Source of the DNA: Streptomyces violascens
Lineage (GTDB): Bacteria > Actinomycetota > Actinomycetes > Streptomycetales > Streptomycetaceae
Length of the DNA stretch: 64,000 nt
Assembly (NCBI RefSeq): GCF_014649955.1
Contig: NZ_BMUA01000001.1
Span: forward strand, 744,001-808,000
Direction: 5' to 3'
Below the pieces are notes generated by a model that made no database searches, had not been told where the DNA came from, and worked only from the letters and a program-made list of their open reading frames with translations. The position numbers were made by a program, and so were the translations under genes. Position 1 is the stretch's first letter; each line of letters opens with the position of its first letter. This document shows positions 34,953 to 45,147 of this stretch, piece after piece.

Positions 34953-35495
34953 TCAGGACTTCCTGCCGCGCGGGACGGCCACGTCGGTGAGGACGGCCGC
35001 GCCCTGCTCCAGGTCCCGCCAGGTGTGGCCGTGCCAGGCGAGGACGGCGACGGCCGACGTGGGGAACTTCGCCCCGAGCCGGTCGAGCGTGTCACCCCGG
35101 CCCTCCCCCGCCAGGGTCAGCACCAGTTCCTCGAGCCCGGGATTGTGCCCGATCACCAGCAACTCCCCCACCGCGTCCGGGACTTGATGCACCACGCCGA
35201 GCAGCCCGCGCGCATCGGCCGCGTAAAGGCCTGGCTCGTACCGTACGGGCGGCGGGCTGCCCCACTCGGCGACGGCCAGCTCGCAGGTCTGGCGGGCGCG
35301 GACCGCGGTCGAGCACAGGACGAGGTCGGGCAGGCAGTCCATGTCGGACAGGAGCCGCCCGGCAGCCGGCGCGTCCCTGCGGCCACGCGCCCCGAGCGGG
35401 CGCTCGTGGTCGGCGACGCCGTCGGGCCAGGCCGACTTGGCGTGCCGCAGCGCGATCAGGCGGCGCAGCGGGGCGAATTCGGGGCGGGTCGTCAT
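34953..35495 (-). CDS. SixA-type phosphohistidine phosphatase
   Basis: A 180-residue histidine phosphatase-superfamily protein. The phospho-accepting histidine is in LIALRHAKSAW (RHG-type motif, here RHA), with DHERPLGARGRRDA, LCSTAVRARQT and the second catalytic histidine in LLVIGHNPGLEEL. SixA removes phosphate from histidine phosphotransfer domains; actinobacterial relatives may act on other phosphohistidine or small phosphoesters. The ATG at 35495 follows CGGAGGAA. It converges with the L31 gene, with 12 bp between the stops. Confidence 0.88.
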   Translation of the reverse strand: MTTRPEFAPLRRLIALRHAKSAWPDGVADHERPLGARGRRDAPAAGRLLSDMDCLPDLVLCSTAVRARQTCELAVAEWGSPPPVRYEPGLYAADARGLLGVVHQVPDAVGELLVIGHNPGLEELVLTLAGEGRGDTLDRLGAKFPTSAVAVLAWHGHTWRDLEQGAAVLTDVAVPRGRKS

Positions 35496-35671
35496 CGGGT
35501 TCCTCCGTAGCGGTCGTCGTGCGGGTCCGGATCTCTGTTCACCACCGTGCGCCCTCGTGTCGCGCCTTCCCCCACCCGGCCCGGGTACCGGAAGATCCAC
35601 AACGTGCGCCGGAGGCCCCGTTCGCGGCGCGAGCTGCCCTGTAGACCCGTTCCGCACAGGAGGAACCCTCC

Positions 35672-36052
35672 GTGAAAAGACTTCTGCTCGCCTCGCTGCT
35701 GCTCCTGACCACGCTCGCCGCGCCGACGGCCGCCGCCCAGCCGTCGGCGACGGCCCACCGCCGGTCGACCGAGCCGAGCCCCCACGTACGCACGACGCGA
35801 TGGCAGACGGGCAGCACCTACTACATCGACGGCACCGGCTGGACTCCCCACGCCGTCGTACGCACCTATGTGGAGGGCTGGGAGAGGGCGCCGGCGACCC
35901 GCCAGTGGAGCCAGGACACCACGGACGCGAACGGCGCCTTCTCCTTCCAGCGCTACGAGCCGTACAACCCGTACGAACACGGTCTGCTGCACCTGTACAT
36001 GGTGGACTCCGTGACGGGCCGACGGAACGGGGTGTCGATCCCGCTGCCGTAG
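35672..36052 (+). CDS. Small secreted protein
   Basis: A 126-residue exported protein: the hydrophobic signal peptide RLLLASLLLLTTLAAPTAAA with a likely cut after AAA-Q (~23), then a beta-rich mature part (GSTYYIDGTGWTPHAVVRTY, DTTDANGAFSFQRYEPY, LHLYMVDSVTGRRNGVSI). The GTGW and DANGAFSF pattern is that of an Ig-like or bacterial surface beta-domain. No known enzymatic motif is seen. The GTG at 35672 follows GGAGGAA. After its stop a perfect GAGGCG/CGCCTC stem lies at 36088-36101, before the attenuator region of the next gene. Confidence 0.75.
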   Translation: MKRLLLASLLLLTTLAAPTAAAQPSATAHRRSTEPSPHVRTTRWQTGSTYYIDGTGWTPHAVVRTYVEGWERAPATRQWSQDTTDANGAFSFQRYEPYNPYEHGLLHLYMVDSVTGRRNGVSIPLP

Positions 36053-36125
36053 CGGCATCGCAAAAGGGGGCGGCATCGAAAAAAGGGGAGGCGTGCGCCT
36101 CGCCGGGGCTGTTAGCTTCACCGGC

Positions 36126-36185
36126 ATGAAGAAGCGTGCGGCTGTGCAGTGGACGACGACGCCGGAGAGTGTCCCGGCGCGCTGA
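36126..36185 (+). CDS. Leader peptide of the thrS attenuator
   Basis: A 19-residue frame, MKKRAAVQWTTTPESVPAR, with three consecutive threonine codons (ACG at 36153-36161) followed by a stop at 36183-36185. An intrinsic terminator begins 18 bp later and the threonyl-tRNA synthetase gene starts 90 bp after the stop. TTAGCT at 36112-36117 is a fair -10 hexamer placing the transcript start at or near the ATG, so the message may be leaderless, like other streptomycete attenuation peptides. Ribosome stalling at the Thr codons when charged tRNA-Thr is scarce would favour an antiterminator. That mechanism is inferred from layout. Confidence 0.75.
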   Translation: MKKRAAVQWTTTPESVPAR

Positions 36186-36202
36186 CAGCTGTGTACGTCA
36201 AG

Positions 36203-36232
36203 AGCCCCGGGGCGAGTGGCCCCGGGGCTTTT
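36203..36232 (+). terminator. Intrinsic terminator (attenuator) before thrS
   Basis: Perfect 11-bp arms AGCCCCGGGGC and GCCCCGGGGCT with loop GAGTG, followed by TTTT. It lies between the Thr leader peptide and the synthetase gene. The upstream sequence GTCCCGG (36171-36177) can pair with CCGGGGC of the first arm, a possible antiterminator. Confidence 0.8.
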
Positions 36233-36274
36233 CCGTGCGGTCACTCGTCCCACGAAGACCGCGAGGAGCCCCCC

Positions 36275-37513
36275 ATGCACGACCACCGCAAACTCGGCCG
36301 CGAACTCGATCTGTTCGACACCGACCCGCTGATGGGGGCCGGACTGCCGTACTGGCTGCCGGACGGCGCGGCCGTGCGGCACGCCTTGGAGGAGTACATC
36401 CGCGAGAGCGAGCGGCGGGCCGGATACCGGCACGTGTACTCGCCGGTGCTCGGCAAGCGCGAGCTGTACGAGATCTCCGGGCACTGGTCGCACTACAGCG
36501 AGGACATGTTCCCGCCGATGGACCTGGGTGCGGAGCAGGTCGTGCTGCGACCGAGCCTGTGCCCGCACCACGCCCTGATCTACCGCTCACGCGCCCACAG
36601 CTACCGCGAACTCCCGCTGCGCATTGCCGAGTTGGGCGGCATGTACCGCTCGGAGCTCTCCGGCGTGCTCGGCGGCCTGACCCGGGTGCGGGCGATCCAC
36701 CTGAACGACGCGCACATCTTCTGCACCCTGGAGCAGGCCGCCGAGGAGGCGCGCGCCGCGCTCGACCTGATCGGCCGCGCATACGCGGCGCTGGGCATCC
36801 GCCCGGCCCGCTACCGGCTCTCGCTGCCCGGCTCGGGCGGCAAGTACGTGGCGGATCCCGGCATGTGGGAGCGGGCCGCCGCCCTGCTCACCGAGGTGCT
36901 CGACGCCAGTGGGGTGCCGTACGAGTCCGTCGAGGGCGAGGCCGCGTTCTACGGCCCGAAGATCGATGTGCAGATCGCCGACGCGGCGGGCCGCGAGGCC
37001 ACCCTGTCCACCGTGCAGGTCGACTTCCACCAGCCCGAACGGTTCGATCTGCACTACATCGGGCCGGACGGCGCCAAGAGGCGGCCGGTGATGGTCCACC
37101 GCAGCGTCATCGGCAGCATGGAGCGGGCCGTCGCCCATCTCATCGAGCTGCACGGCGGCGCCTTCCCTGCCTGGCTGGCGCCCGTCCAGCTGGTCGTGGT
37201 GCCCCTCTCCGACGCGGAGGTGGGCCGGGCCGCCGAACTCGTCGAGCGGGCCGTCGCCGACGGCCTGCGGGCCGAGCTCGCCGGACCGGAGCAGGGCTCC
37301 CTGGGCGCCCGGATCCGGGCCGCCCGGCTCGTCCCGTACCAGGCGGTGATCGGCGCCCGGGAGGCCGCGTCCGGCGAGGTCGCCCTGCGGCTGCGCGACG
37401 GCCGCCGCCCGGACGCCCTTCCGGCCGCGGAACTTCTGCGACGCGTCGGCGCCCTGGTGGCGGCGCGGAGCCTCCAACTCTGGGAGCAGGAGGGCGAGTT
37501 GACCATCGACTGA
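36275..37513 (+). CDS. thrS: Auxiliary threonyl-tRNA synthetase, short form
   Basis: A 412-residue class II synthetase that charges tRNA-Thr. Motif 2 is in GMYRSELSG, motif 3 in HRSVIGSMERAVAHLIE, and the three zinc ligands of ThrRS are kept: Cys in RPSLCPHH, His in LNDAHIFC and His in MVHRS. The anticodon-binding domain fills the last ~110 residues (LAPVQLVVVPLSD). The N-terminal TGS and editing domains of the ~650-residue housekeeping enzyme are absent, so this copy starts directly with the catalytic core and cannot edit Ser-tRNA in cis. The ATG at 36275 follows GCGAGGAG. The leader peptide and terminator upstream point to attenuation by Thr-tRNA charging; drug-insensitive back-up synthetases use this arrangement. 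Confidence 0.9.
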   Translation: MHDHRKLGRELDLFDTDPLMGAGLPYWLPDGAAVRHALEEYIRESERRAGYRHVYSPVLGKRELYEISGHWSHYSEDMFPPMDLGAEQVVLRPSLCPHHALIYRSRAHSYRELPLRIAELGGMYRSELSGVLGGLTRVRAIHLNDAHIFCTLEQAAEEARAALDLIGRAYAALGIRPARYRLSLPGSGGKYVADPGMWERAAALLTEVLDASGVPYESVEGEAAFYGPKIDVQIADAAGREATLSTVQVDFHQPERFDLHYIGPDGAKRRPVMVHRSVIGSMERAVAHLIELHGGAFPAWLAPVQLVVVPLSDAEVGRAAELVERAVADGLRAELAGPEQGSLGARIRAARLVPYQAVIGAREAASGEVALRLRDGRRPDALPAAELLRRVGALVAARSLQLWEQEGELTID

Positions 37514-37877
37514 GGCCGGTGGTACGCAGCTGGATCCCCTTGGCGTACGGGGAGTTCCCGTCCGGGCCGTATGCGGTGAGGTGCGCCTGCCGGTCGGCGA
37601 GCGCGCCGTCGGTGTCGCCGTGTGGCATCTCCCGGCATCCGGGGCCGCCCGCGATCACCCCGCCGGGGCTCTCGCCCTCCCCTGCGCGCGGCGGGCCGTG
37701 CCGTTCGGCGGCGGTCCGGTCAGGTGCTCGCACTTGGGCCTCCTGGTCGAACGGAAGCCACCCGCACCGGGGAACACGTCTCCGTTCTTGGTCACCTCCT
37801 CATGGCAACGCGGCTGCGGAGGCCGGCGGGCTGGCACCCTCGGCGGACAGTGATCCGAGCCGTCGTGAGGAATGCGC
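37514..37877. other. 364-bp intergenic region without a supported gene
   Basis: Between thrS and the GDPD gene. A minus-strand frame across 37500-37640 (DRQAHLTAYGPDGNSPYAKG) has coding-like third positions but no start, family or stop near thrS; it may be the tail of a lost gene. No clear hairpin or operator is seen. Confidence 0.4.
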
Positions 37878-38756
37878 ATGCAGCACCGCACCGCTGTGTC
37901 CACCGTCGTCAGCGCGCTCTGCGGGGTCCTCGCCCTCGCCCTGCCCTCCCAGGCCGCGTCGGCCGACCCGGCAGGGCACATCACCGTCTTCGGGCACCGG
38001 GGGGCTTCGGCCTACGCCCCGGAGAACACCCTCAGCTCCGTCCAGGAGGCCGCCGACCTCGGCGTCGACTGGGTGGAGAACGACGTCCAGCGCACCCGCG
38101 ACGGCGCGCTCGTCGTCATCCACGACACGACGCTGGCCCGTACCACCAACGTCAGGCAGCGCTACCCCGACCGGGCACCGTGGTCGGTGAGCTCGTTCTC
38201 GCTCGCCGAGATCAAGCAGCTCGACGCGGGCAGCTGGTTCGGCCCGGACTTCCGGGGCGAGCGCGTCCCCACCCTGATGGAGTACCTGGACCTGCTCGAC
38301 GACACCGGCCAGGGCCTCCTGCTCGAACTGAAGCAGCCCGAGCTGTACCCGGGCATCGAGCGCCAGACCTTGGAGGTCCTGGACCGGGCCGACTGGCTCG
38401 ACCTGCCGCACCTCTCTCAGCGCCTGGTCGTGCAGAGCTTCAGCGCCCCCGCTCTGCGCACCACGCATCGGCTGCGCCCGGAGGTCCACACCGGCTTCCT
38501 CGGCAGTCCGCCGGTCTCCCAGCTCAAGCAGTACGCCGCCTTCACCGACGAGATCAACGCCGAGCAGCACACGGTGACTTCGGCGTACGTCAAGGCGGTG
38601 CACGGGACGAAGGGGGCCCACCAGACGCCGATGCGCTTCAACACCTGGACCGTCGACAACGCGCCCGCCGCCACCAGGCTCATGAAGATGGGGGTCGACG
38701 GCATCATCACCGACCGCCCGGACCTCATCGAGAGCACGGCGCGCCAGGGCGCGTAA
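37878..38756 (+). CDS. Secreted glycerophosphodiester phosphodiesterase
   Basis: A 292-residue exported GDPD, which splits glycerophosphodiesters to glycerol-3-phosphate and an alcohol. A signal peptide (ALCGVLALALPSQAASA) ends near residue 30. The catalytic and metal motifs are GHRGASAYAPENTLSS and WVENDVQRTRDGALVVIHD, with LLLELKQPELYPG carrying the later glutamate and TWTVDNAPAATRL near the end. Its product can enter central metabolism through glycerol-3-phosphate, fitting the following dihydroxyacetone kinase genes. I chose ATG 37878, six bases after GAGGA, over the ATG at 37872 that abuts it. Confidence 0.9.
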   Translation: MQHRTAVSTVVSALCGVLALALPSQAASADPAGHITVFGHRGASAYAPENTLSSVQEAADLGVDWVENDVQRTRDGALVVIHDTTLARTTNVRQRYPDRAPWSVSSFSLAEIKQLDAGSWFGPDFRGERVPTLMEYLDLLDDTGQGLLLELKQPELYPGIERQTLEVLDRADWLDLPHLSQRLVVQSFSAPALRTTHRLRPEVHTGFLGSPPVSQLKQYAAFTDEINAEQHTVTSAYVKAVHGTKGAHQTPMRFNTWTVDNAPAATRLMKMGVDGIITDRPDLIESTARQGA

Positions 38757-38851
38757 CAGCCGGCCCGATGGCACGTCCTTTCCCGTGACCGGCGGGCATC
38801 GCGTGATACTGGGGGCCGTCACACTCCGCACGCCTCGCCCTGGAGGTCATG

Positions 38852-39844
38852 GTGAACATGCTCATCAACGTGCCCGAGACCGTCGTAGCGGATGCGCTGC
38901 GCGGCATCGCCGCCGCGCATCCCGCGCTCACGGTCGACGTCGAGAACCGGGTGGTGCTGCGGCGTGACGCACCCGTGGCCGGGCAGGTGGGCCTCGTCTC
39001 GGGCGGCGGATCCGGGCACGAGCCGCTGCACGCGGGATTCGTGGGTCCTGGCATGCTGTCGGCCGCATGCCCCGGGGAAGTGTTCACGTCGCCCGTGCCG
39101 GATCAGATGGTGCGGGCCGCGGCGGCCGTGGACGGCGGCGCCGGGGTGCTGTTCGTCGTCAAGAACTACACCGGCGACGTACTCAACTTCGACATGGCGG
39201 CCGAGCTCGCCGAGGACGAGGGCGTGACGATCGCCAAGGTCCTCGTGGACGACGACGTCGCGGTGACCGACAGCCTGTACACGGCGGGGCGGCGCGGCAC
39301 CGGCGCGACGCTGTTCGTCGAGAAGATCGCCGGGGCGGCCGCGGCGGAGGGGCAGACCTTGGAGCGGGTCGAGGCGATCGCCCGGCAGGTGAACGGGAGC
39401 GCGCGCAGTTTCGGGGTGGCCCTGACCGCCTGTTCCACCCCGGCCAAGGGCAGCCCGACCTTCGAACTCCCGCCGGGTGAGCTGGAGTTGGGCGTCGGCA
39501 TCCACGGCGAGCCGGGGCGCGAGCGGCGCGCGATGATGACCTCGCGGGAGATCGCGGACTACGCCGTGGACGTCGTCCTGGAGGACCTGCGGCCGACGAG
39601 CCCCGTCCTGCTCCTCGTCAACGGAATGGGCGCCACTCCCCTGCTCGAACTGTACGGATTCAACGCCGAGGTGCACCGGGTGCTCGCCGAGCGGGGCGTG
39701 CCGGTGGCCCGTACCCTCGTGGGGAACTATGTGACCTCGCTCGACATGGCGGGCTGTTCGGTGACGCTCTGTCAGGTCGACGAGGAGCTGCTGCGATTGT
39801 GGGACGCCCCGGTCGACACGGCCGCGCTGCGGTGGGGTTGCTGA
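38852..39844 (+). CDS. dhaK: Dihydroxyacetone kinase subunit DhaK
   Basis: The 330-residue DHA-binding subunit of PEP-dependent dihydroxyacetone kinase. It holds dihydroxyacetone as a hemiaminal to the histidine of VGIHGEPG; with the chosen start this is His218, the number of the E. coli residue. GLVSGGGSGHEPLHAGF, FVVKNYTGDVLNFDMA and TSLDMAGCSVTL are also typical. It is the first gene of dhaK-dhaL-dhaM and the ATP-like phosphate comes from PEP through the PTS. The start could be ATG 38849, GTG 38852 or ATG 38858; GGAGG (38842-38846) best fits GTG 38852. Confidence 0.95.
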   Translation: MNMLINVPETVVADALRGIAAAHPALTVDVENRVVLRRDAPVAGQVGLVSGGGSGHEPLHAGFVGPGMLSAACPGEVFTSPVPDQMVRAAAAVDGGAGVLFVVKNYTGDVLNFDMAAELAEDEGVTIAKVLVDDDVAVTDSLYTAGRRGTGATLFVEKIAGAAAAEGQTLERVEAIARQVNGSARSFGVALTACSTPAKGSPTFELPPGELELGVGIHGEPGRERRAMMTSREIADYAVDVVLEDLRPTSPVLLLVNGMGATPLLELYGFNAEVHRVLAERGVPVARTLVGNYVTSLDMAGCSVTLCQVDEELLRLWDAPVDTAALRWGC

Positions 39845-39866
39845 GCCGATGTCCGAAGGAGTGCCC

Positions 39867-40463
39867 GTGCTCGACGCCGCGTTCATGCGCCGCTGGATGA
39901 CCGCCACCGCCGCCGCGGTGGACCGGGAGGCGGCCCGGCTGACCGATCTGGACTCGGCGATCGGCGACGCCGACCACGGGGCGAATCTGCAGCGCGGCTT
40001 CACCGCCGTGACGGCGCTGCTCGACAAGGAGGCGCCCGCCACGCCGGGAGCCGTGCTCGCCCTCGCCGGGCGGCAGTTGATTTCCACCGTCGGGGGCGCT
40101 TCGGGCCCGCTGTACGGAACGCTGCTTCGGCGTACGGGCAAGTCGCTCGGGGAAGCCGCCGAGGTCACCAGGGAGCAGCTGGCCGAGGCGCTCGGCGCCG
40201 GGGTCGCGGCGGTCGCGCAGCTGGGCGGGGCGGCGGCCGGGGACAAGACGATGCTGGACGCGCTGCTGCCCGCGGTCGAGGCGCTCGGCGAGTCCTTCGC
40301 GGCGGCGGCCGAGGCGGCCGACGCCGGGGCGCTCGCAACCGTACCGATGCTGGCCCGCAAGGGGCGGGCCAGCTATCTCGGGGAGCGGTCGGTGGGCCAT
40401 CAGGATCCGGGGGCCACATCGTCGGCGCTGCTGATCGGCGCGCTGGTGGAGGCCGCCGCGTGA
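39867..40463 (+). CDS. dhaL: Dihydroxyacetone kinase subunit DhaL
   Basis: The 198-residue nucleotide-binding subunit of PEP-dependent DHA kinase, holding ADP permanently and receiving phosphate from DhaM. The metal motif is DSAIGDADHGANLQRGF, with STVGGASGPLYGTLLRR and GDKTMLDALLPAVEAL after it, and SVGHQDPGATSSALL near the end. The GTG at 39867 has AAGGAG five bases upstream; an ATG at 39849 in frame lacks one. It lies 22 bp after dhaK and overlaps dhaM by 4 bp. Confidence 0.94.
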   Translation: MLDAAFMRRWMTATAAAVDREAARLTDLDSAIGDADHGANLQRGFTAVTALLDKEAPATPGAVLALAGRQLISTVGGASGPLYGTLLRRTGKSLGEAAEVTREQLAEALGAGVAAVAQLGGAAAGDKTMLDALLPAVEALGESFAAAAEAADAGALATVPMLARKGRASYLGERSVGHQDPGATSSALLIGALVEAAA

Positions 40464-40873
40464 GCGGGCCGGACCCGCTGGTCGGGGTGGTGCTCGTCTC
40501 GCACAGCGCGGCGGTCGCGGCGTCCGTCGCCGAACTGGCCGAGGGCCTCGCGGGCGGCGGCCCCACCGCCCCCGTCGCGCCTGCGGGCGGCCTGCCCGAC
40601 GGGGGCCTGGGCACCAGCGAGGAACTCATCGTGCGCGCGGCCGAGTCCGTGGACCGGGGCGCGGGCATCGCCGTCCTGGTGGACCTGGGCAGCGCGGTCC
40701 TGACGGTCAAGGCCCTGCTGGCCGAGGGCGACGAACTCCCGCCCGGGACACGGCTGCTGGACGCACCGTTCGTGGAGGGAGCGGTGGCCGCGGTGGTCAG
40801 CGCGTCGGCGGGAGCGGACCTGGACGCGGTGGAGGCGGCGGCCACGGAGGCGTACGACTACCGGAAGGTGTGA
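40460..40873 (+). CDS. dhaM: PTS-dependent dihydroxyacetone kinase phosphotransferase subunit DhaM
   Basis: A 137-residue EIIA-Man-like subunit that passes phosphate from HPr to the DhaL-bound ADP. GVVLVSHSAAVAASVAELAE carries the phosphorylated histidine (residue 15) and AVLVDLGSAVLTVKALL follows. This is the short form with only the EIIA domain; E. coli DhaM has HPr- and EI-like domains fused, so here the general PTS proteins must supply phosphate. The GTG start overlaps the dhaL stop by 4 bp, so the two are translationally coupled. A 9-bp stem terminator follows at 40941-40974. Confidence 0.93.
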   Translation: MSGPDPLVGVVLVSHSAAVAASVAELAEGLAGGGPTAPVAPAGGLPDGGLGTSEELIVRAAESVDRGAGIAVLVDLGSAVLTVKALLAEGDELPPGTRLLDAPFVEGAVAAVVSASAGADLDAVEAAATEAYDYRKV

Positions 40874-40940
40874 GGGCGGAAGGGGGGCGGGCCCGACGGG
40901 GTGCGCTCCCCGGCCGGGCGCGGAAGGGGCCGCCCTCACC

Positions 40941-40974
40941 CGGCCGCCCCCGGCCCCGGACGATCGGGCGGCCG
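40941..40974 (+). terminator. Terminator after dhaKLM
   Basis: Arms CGGCCGCCC and GGGCGGCCG form a 9-bp stem with a 16-nt loop, 67 bp after the dhaM stop. Confidence 0.5.
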
Positions 40975-41034
40975 GGCCCGACCGGGCATGCCGTCCGGCT
41001 GTCGCACGTACTCGCCCGGCGCCATGATGAGGAC

Positions 41035-41826
41035 ATGAGTGCCTTCAACGACTTGGGCGGTACCGGTGGGCCGCCGCTTGCCCCGCTGCCGGAGGACTGG
41101 GTCCGCGCGCTGGCCGTGGCGGCGCATCCGGACGACATCGAGTACGGCACCGCGTCGGCGGTGGCGCGCTGGACCGCGCAGGGCAAACAGGTCGGCTACC
41201 TCCTGGCGACGCGCGGGGAGGCGGGGATCGACGGGATGCATCCGGACCGGGCCGCGCCGCTGCGCGAGGCCGAGGAGCGGGCCGGGGCGCGCGAGGTCGG
41301 GGTCAGCGATGTGGAGTTCCTCGACCACCGGGACGGGGTGGTGGAGTACGGGATCGCGCTGCGGCGCGACATCACGCGGGCCATCCGCAGGTTCCGGCCG
41401 GACGTGATCGTCACGGGCGCGTACACGATCCGGATGGTCGGCGGGCTGGTCAACCAGGCCGACCACCGGGCGGTCGGGCTGGCGGCGCTGGATGCGGCGC
41501 GGGACGCCGGGAACCGGTGGATCTTCCCGGAGCTGGCCGAGGAGGGCCTCGAACCGTGGTCCGGGGTGCGTTTCGTCGCGTTCGCGGGCGCGGAGCGGCC
41601 CACGCACGGGGTGGAGGTGACCGGCAACCCGCTGGAGCGGGGCATCGCCTCCCTCGCGGCGCACGCCGAGTACACCAAGGGGCTCGGCACGGACGCCGAC
41701 GCCTTCGCGCCACGCCCCTTCCTGACCTGGATCGCCCGCTCGGCGGGCCCGGCCCTGGGCGTGGAGGCCGCCGTGCTCTTCGACGTGCACCAGCTGGCCC
41801 CCGAGGGGCCGCCGCCCTGGGTGTGA
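41035..41826 (+). CDS. PIG-L family zinc deacetylase
   Basis: A 263-residue LmbE/PIG-L-type protein. The zinc motif AHPDD is near residue 30, followed by GKQVGYLLATRGEAG, and the distal zinc histidine is in NQADHRAVGLAALDA; FLDHRDGVVEYG lies between. The family removes N-acetyl groups from sugar derivatives, as in mycothiol synthesis (MshB, Mca) or antibiotic pathways. Length and motifs are nearer to general amidohydrolases of this fold than to MshB itself. The ATG at 41035 is preceded closely by GAGG. It stands between the dha operon and the fadH operator. Confidence 0.87.
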   Translation: MSAFNDLGGTGGPPLAPLPEDWVRALAVAAHPDDIEYGTASAVARWTAQGKQVGYLLATRGEAGIDGMHPDRAAPLREAEERAGAREVGVSDVEFLDHRDGVVEYGIALRRDITRAIRRFRPDVIVTGAYTIRMVGGLVNQADHRAVGLAALDAARDAGNRWIFPELAEEGLEPWSGVRFVAFAGAERPTHGVEVTGNPLERGIASLAAHAEYTKGLGTDADAFAPRPFLTWIARSAGPALGVEAAVLFDVHQLAPEGPPPWV

Positions 41827-43938
<2,112 letters not shown>

Positions 43939-43966
43939 GGCCGTCGGCCGAACCTAGGATGCGGTC

Positions 43967-44542
43967 ATGTCTCTCCCGCACGCGATCCTGACCGCATTGC
44001 TCGAAAAGCCCTCATCGGGACTTGAGCTGACGCGCCGCTTCGACAAGTCGATCGGCTACTTCTGGTCGGCCACGCATCAGCAGATCTATCGCGAGCTGGG
44101 AAAGCTGGAGCAGTCCGGGTTCATCCGCGCGCTGCCGTCCGCCGCCCCGGCCCGCGGGCAGAAGAAGGAGTACGAGGTGCTGCCCGCGGGCCGGGCCGAA
44201 CTCGCCCAGTGGGCGGCGGCCGGCCAGGACCCCAAGCCGATGCGGGACCCGCTGCTGCTGCGGATGCGGGCGGCGGCGGTGATCGGCACGGGCGGCCTCC
44301 GGGCAGAGCTGGAGCGCCATCTCGCGCTGCACCAAGGCCAGTTGACGAAGTATCACGGGATCGAGACGAAGGACTTTCCGCCGGAGCGGGACAGCGAGCA
44401 GGACCGGCTGCGGCATCTGGTGCTGCGCGGCGGCATCGAGCTGGAGACGTTCTGGATCGGCTGGCTGACCGAGGCACTCGCCACCCTGGGCGAGGAGCCG
44501 TTGGATGAGGCGCCCCCGCGAGAGGGGCGGCCCGAGAAGTGA
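43967..44542 (+). CDS. PadR-family transcriptional regulator
   Basis: A 191-residue PadR regulator. The winged helix starts HAILTALLEKPSSGLELTRRFD, with QQIYRELGKLEQSGFI as recognition helix and wing, and PARGQKKEYEVLPAGRAEL after it; a longer C-terminal helical region (VirR/PadR subfamily 2 type) serves dimerisation. PadR proteins usually repress and are released by a small aromatic or lipid ligand. It lies in one unit with fadH, 28 bp apart, and probably binds the perfect palindrome at 41840-41861. The ligand may be an acyl-CoA or a dienoyl compound, as an inference from that pairing. Confidence 0.87.
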   Translation: MSLPHAILTALLEKPSSGLELTRRFDKSIGYFWSATHQQIYRELGKLEQSGFIRALPSAAPARGQKKEYEVLPAGRAELAQWAAAGQDPKPMRDPLLLRMRAAAVIGTGGLRAELERHLALHQGQLTKYHGIETKDFPPERDSEQDRLRHLVLRGGIELETFWIGWLTEALATLGEEPLDEAPPREGRPEK

Positions 44543-44586
44543 GGCGAGGCATCCGGCGCGGCGCCGTTCCCCGCACTCATCGCGGC

Positions 44587-44601
44587 GTTGTATTCTACAA
44601 C
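44587..44601. promoter_or_regulatory. MarR-type operator before the MarR gene
   Basis: GTTGTA and TACAAC arms with TTC spacer form a perfect 15-bp palindrome 29 bp upstream of the GTG at 44630. TATTCT within it can serve as a -10 element. The same half-sites occur before the YhgE-like gene at 32484-32498, so both genes may answer to this regulator. Confidence 0.65.
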
Positions 44602-44629
44602 CCACCCGTGAGACGAAAGGGGATCAGTC

Positions 44630-45064
44630 GTGCTCAGCCGAGACCAGTCGGTCATCACCATCCAGCGTGAGCTGACCGCGTTCGCCCGGCGCGCCCGGGC
44701 CGCGGCCGCCCGGATGCACCCGGAGCTCTCGCTCGTCTCGTTCACCCTGCTCTCCCATCTGGAGGACCAGCAGGGCTGCCGGGCGACCGATCTGGCCGCC
44801 TACTACATGCTCGACAAGTCGACGATCAGCCGCCAGATCGCGGGGCTCGAAAAGCTCGGCTTCGTCGAGCGCATCAGCGACCCCGACGACCACCGCATCC
44901 AGGTGCTCCAGCTGACCGCGGCGGGCACCGCCAAGCTCGCGGAGGCGGCGGAATTGCGCCGCCAGGCCTTCCACGAACGGCTCGCCGACTGGGCGCCGCA
45001 GGACCTGGACCGGTTCGCCGAGTATCTGCTGCGCTACAACAGCCTGGCCGAAAGCGGCCGTTGA
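44630..45064 (+). CDS. MarR-family transcriptional regulator
   Basis: A 144-residue winged-helix regulator. SLVSFTLLSHLEDQQGCRATDLAAYY contains the helix 2-3 region, LDKSTISRQIAGLEKLGFVERI the recognition helix and start of the wing, and DPDDHRIQVLQLTAAGTAKLA the wing itself. The family commonly controls drug efflux, oxidative stress or aromatic degradation genes. The GTG at 44630 follows AAAGGGG. The perfect palindrome just upstream suggests autorepression. Downstream neighbours on the same strand are 83 bp away. Confidence 0.88.
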   Translation: MLSRDQSVITIQRELTAFARRARAAAARMHPELSLVSFTLLSHLEDQQGCRATDLAAYYMLDKSTISRQIAGLEKLGFVERISDPDDHRIQVLQLTAAGTAKLAEAAELRRQAFHERLADWAPQDLDRFAEYLLRYNSLAESGR

Positions 45065-45147
45065 GGCCTGCTGAAACCCGGGGCCGACCGTCGACCCGCC
45101 CGGGCGGCCGTCGACGCCGCACCACCTGATGGGGCAAGGTCTGGGGT

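Noticed and set aside
36203-36232. T-box riboswitch before thrS
   Set aside because: No T-box sequence or specifier stem is seen; a coding leader peptide with Thr codons explains the layout better.
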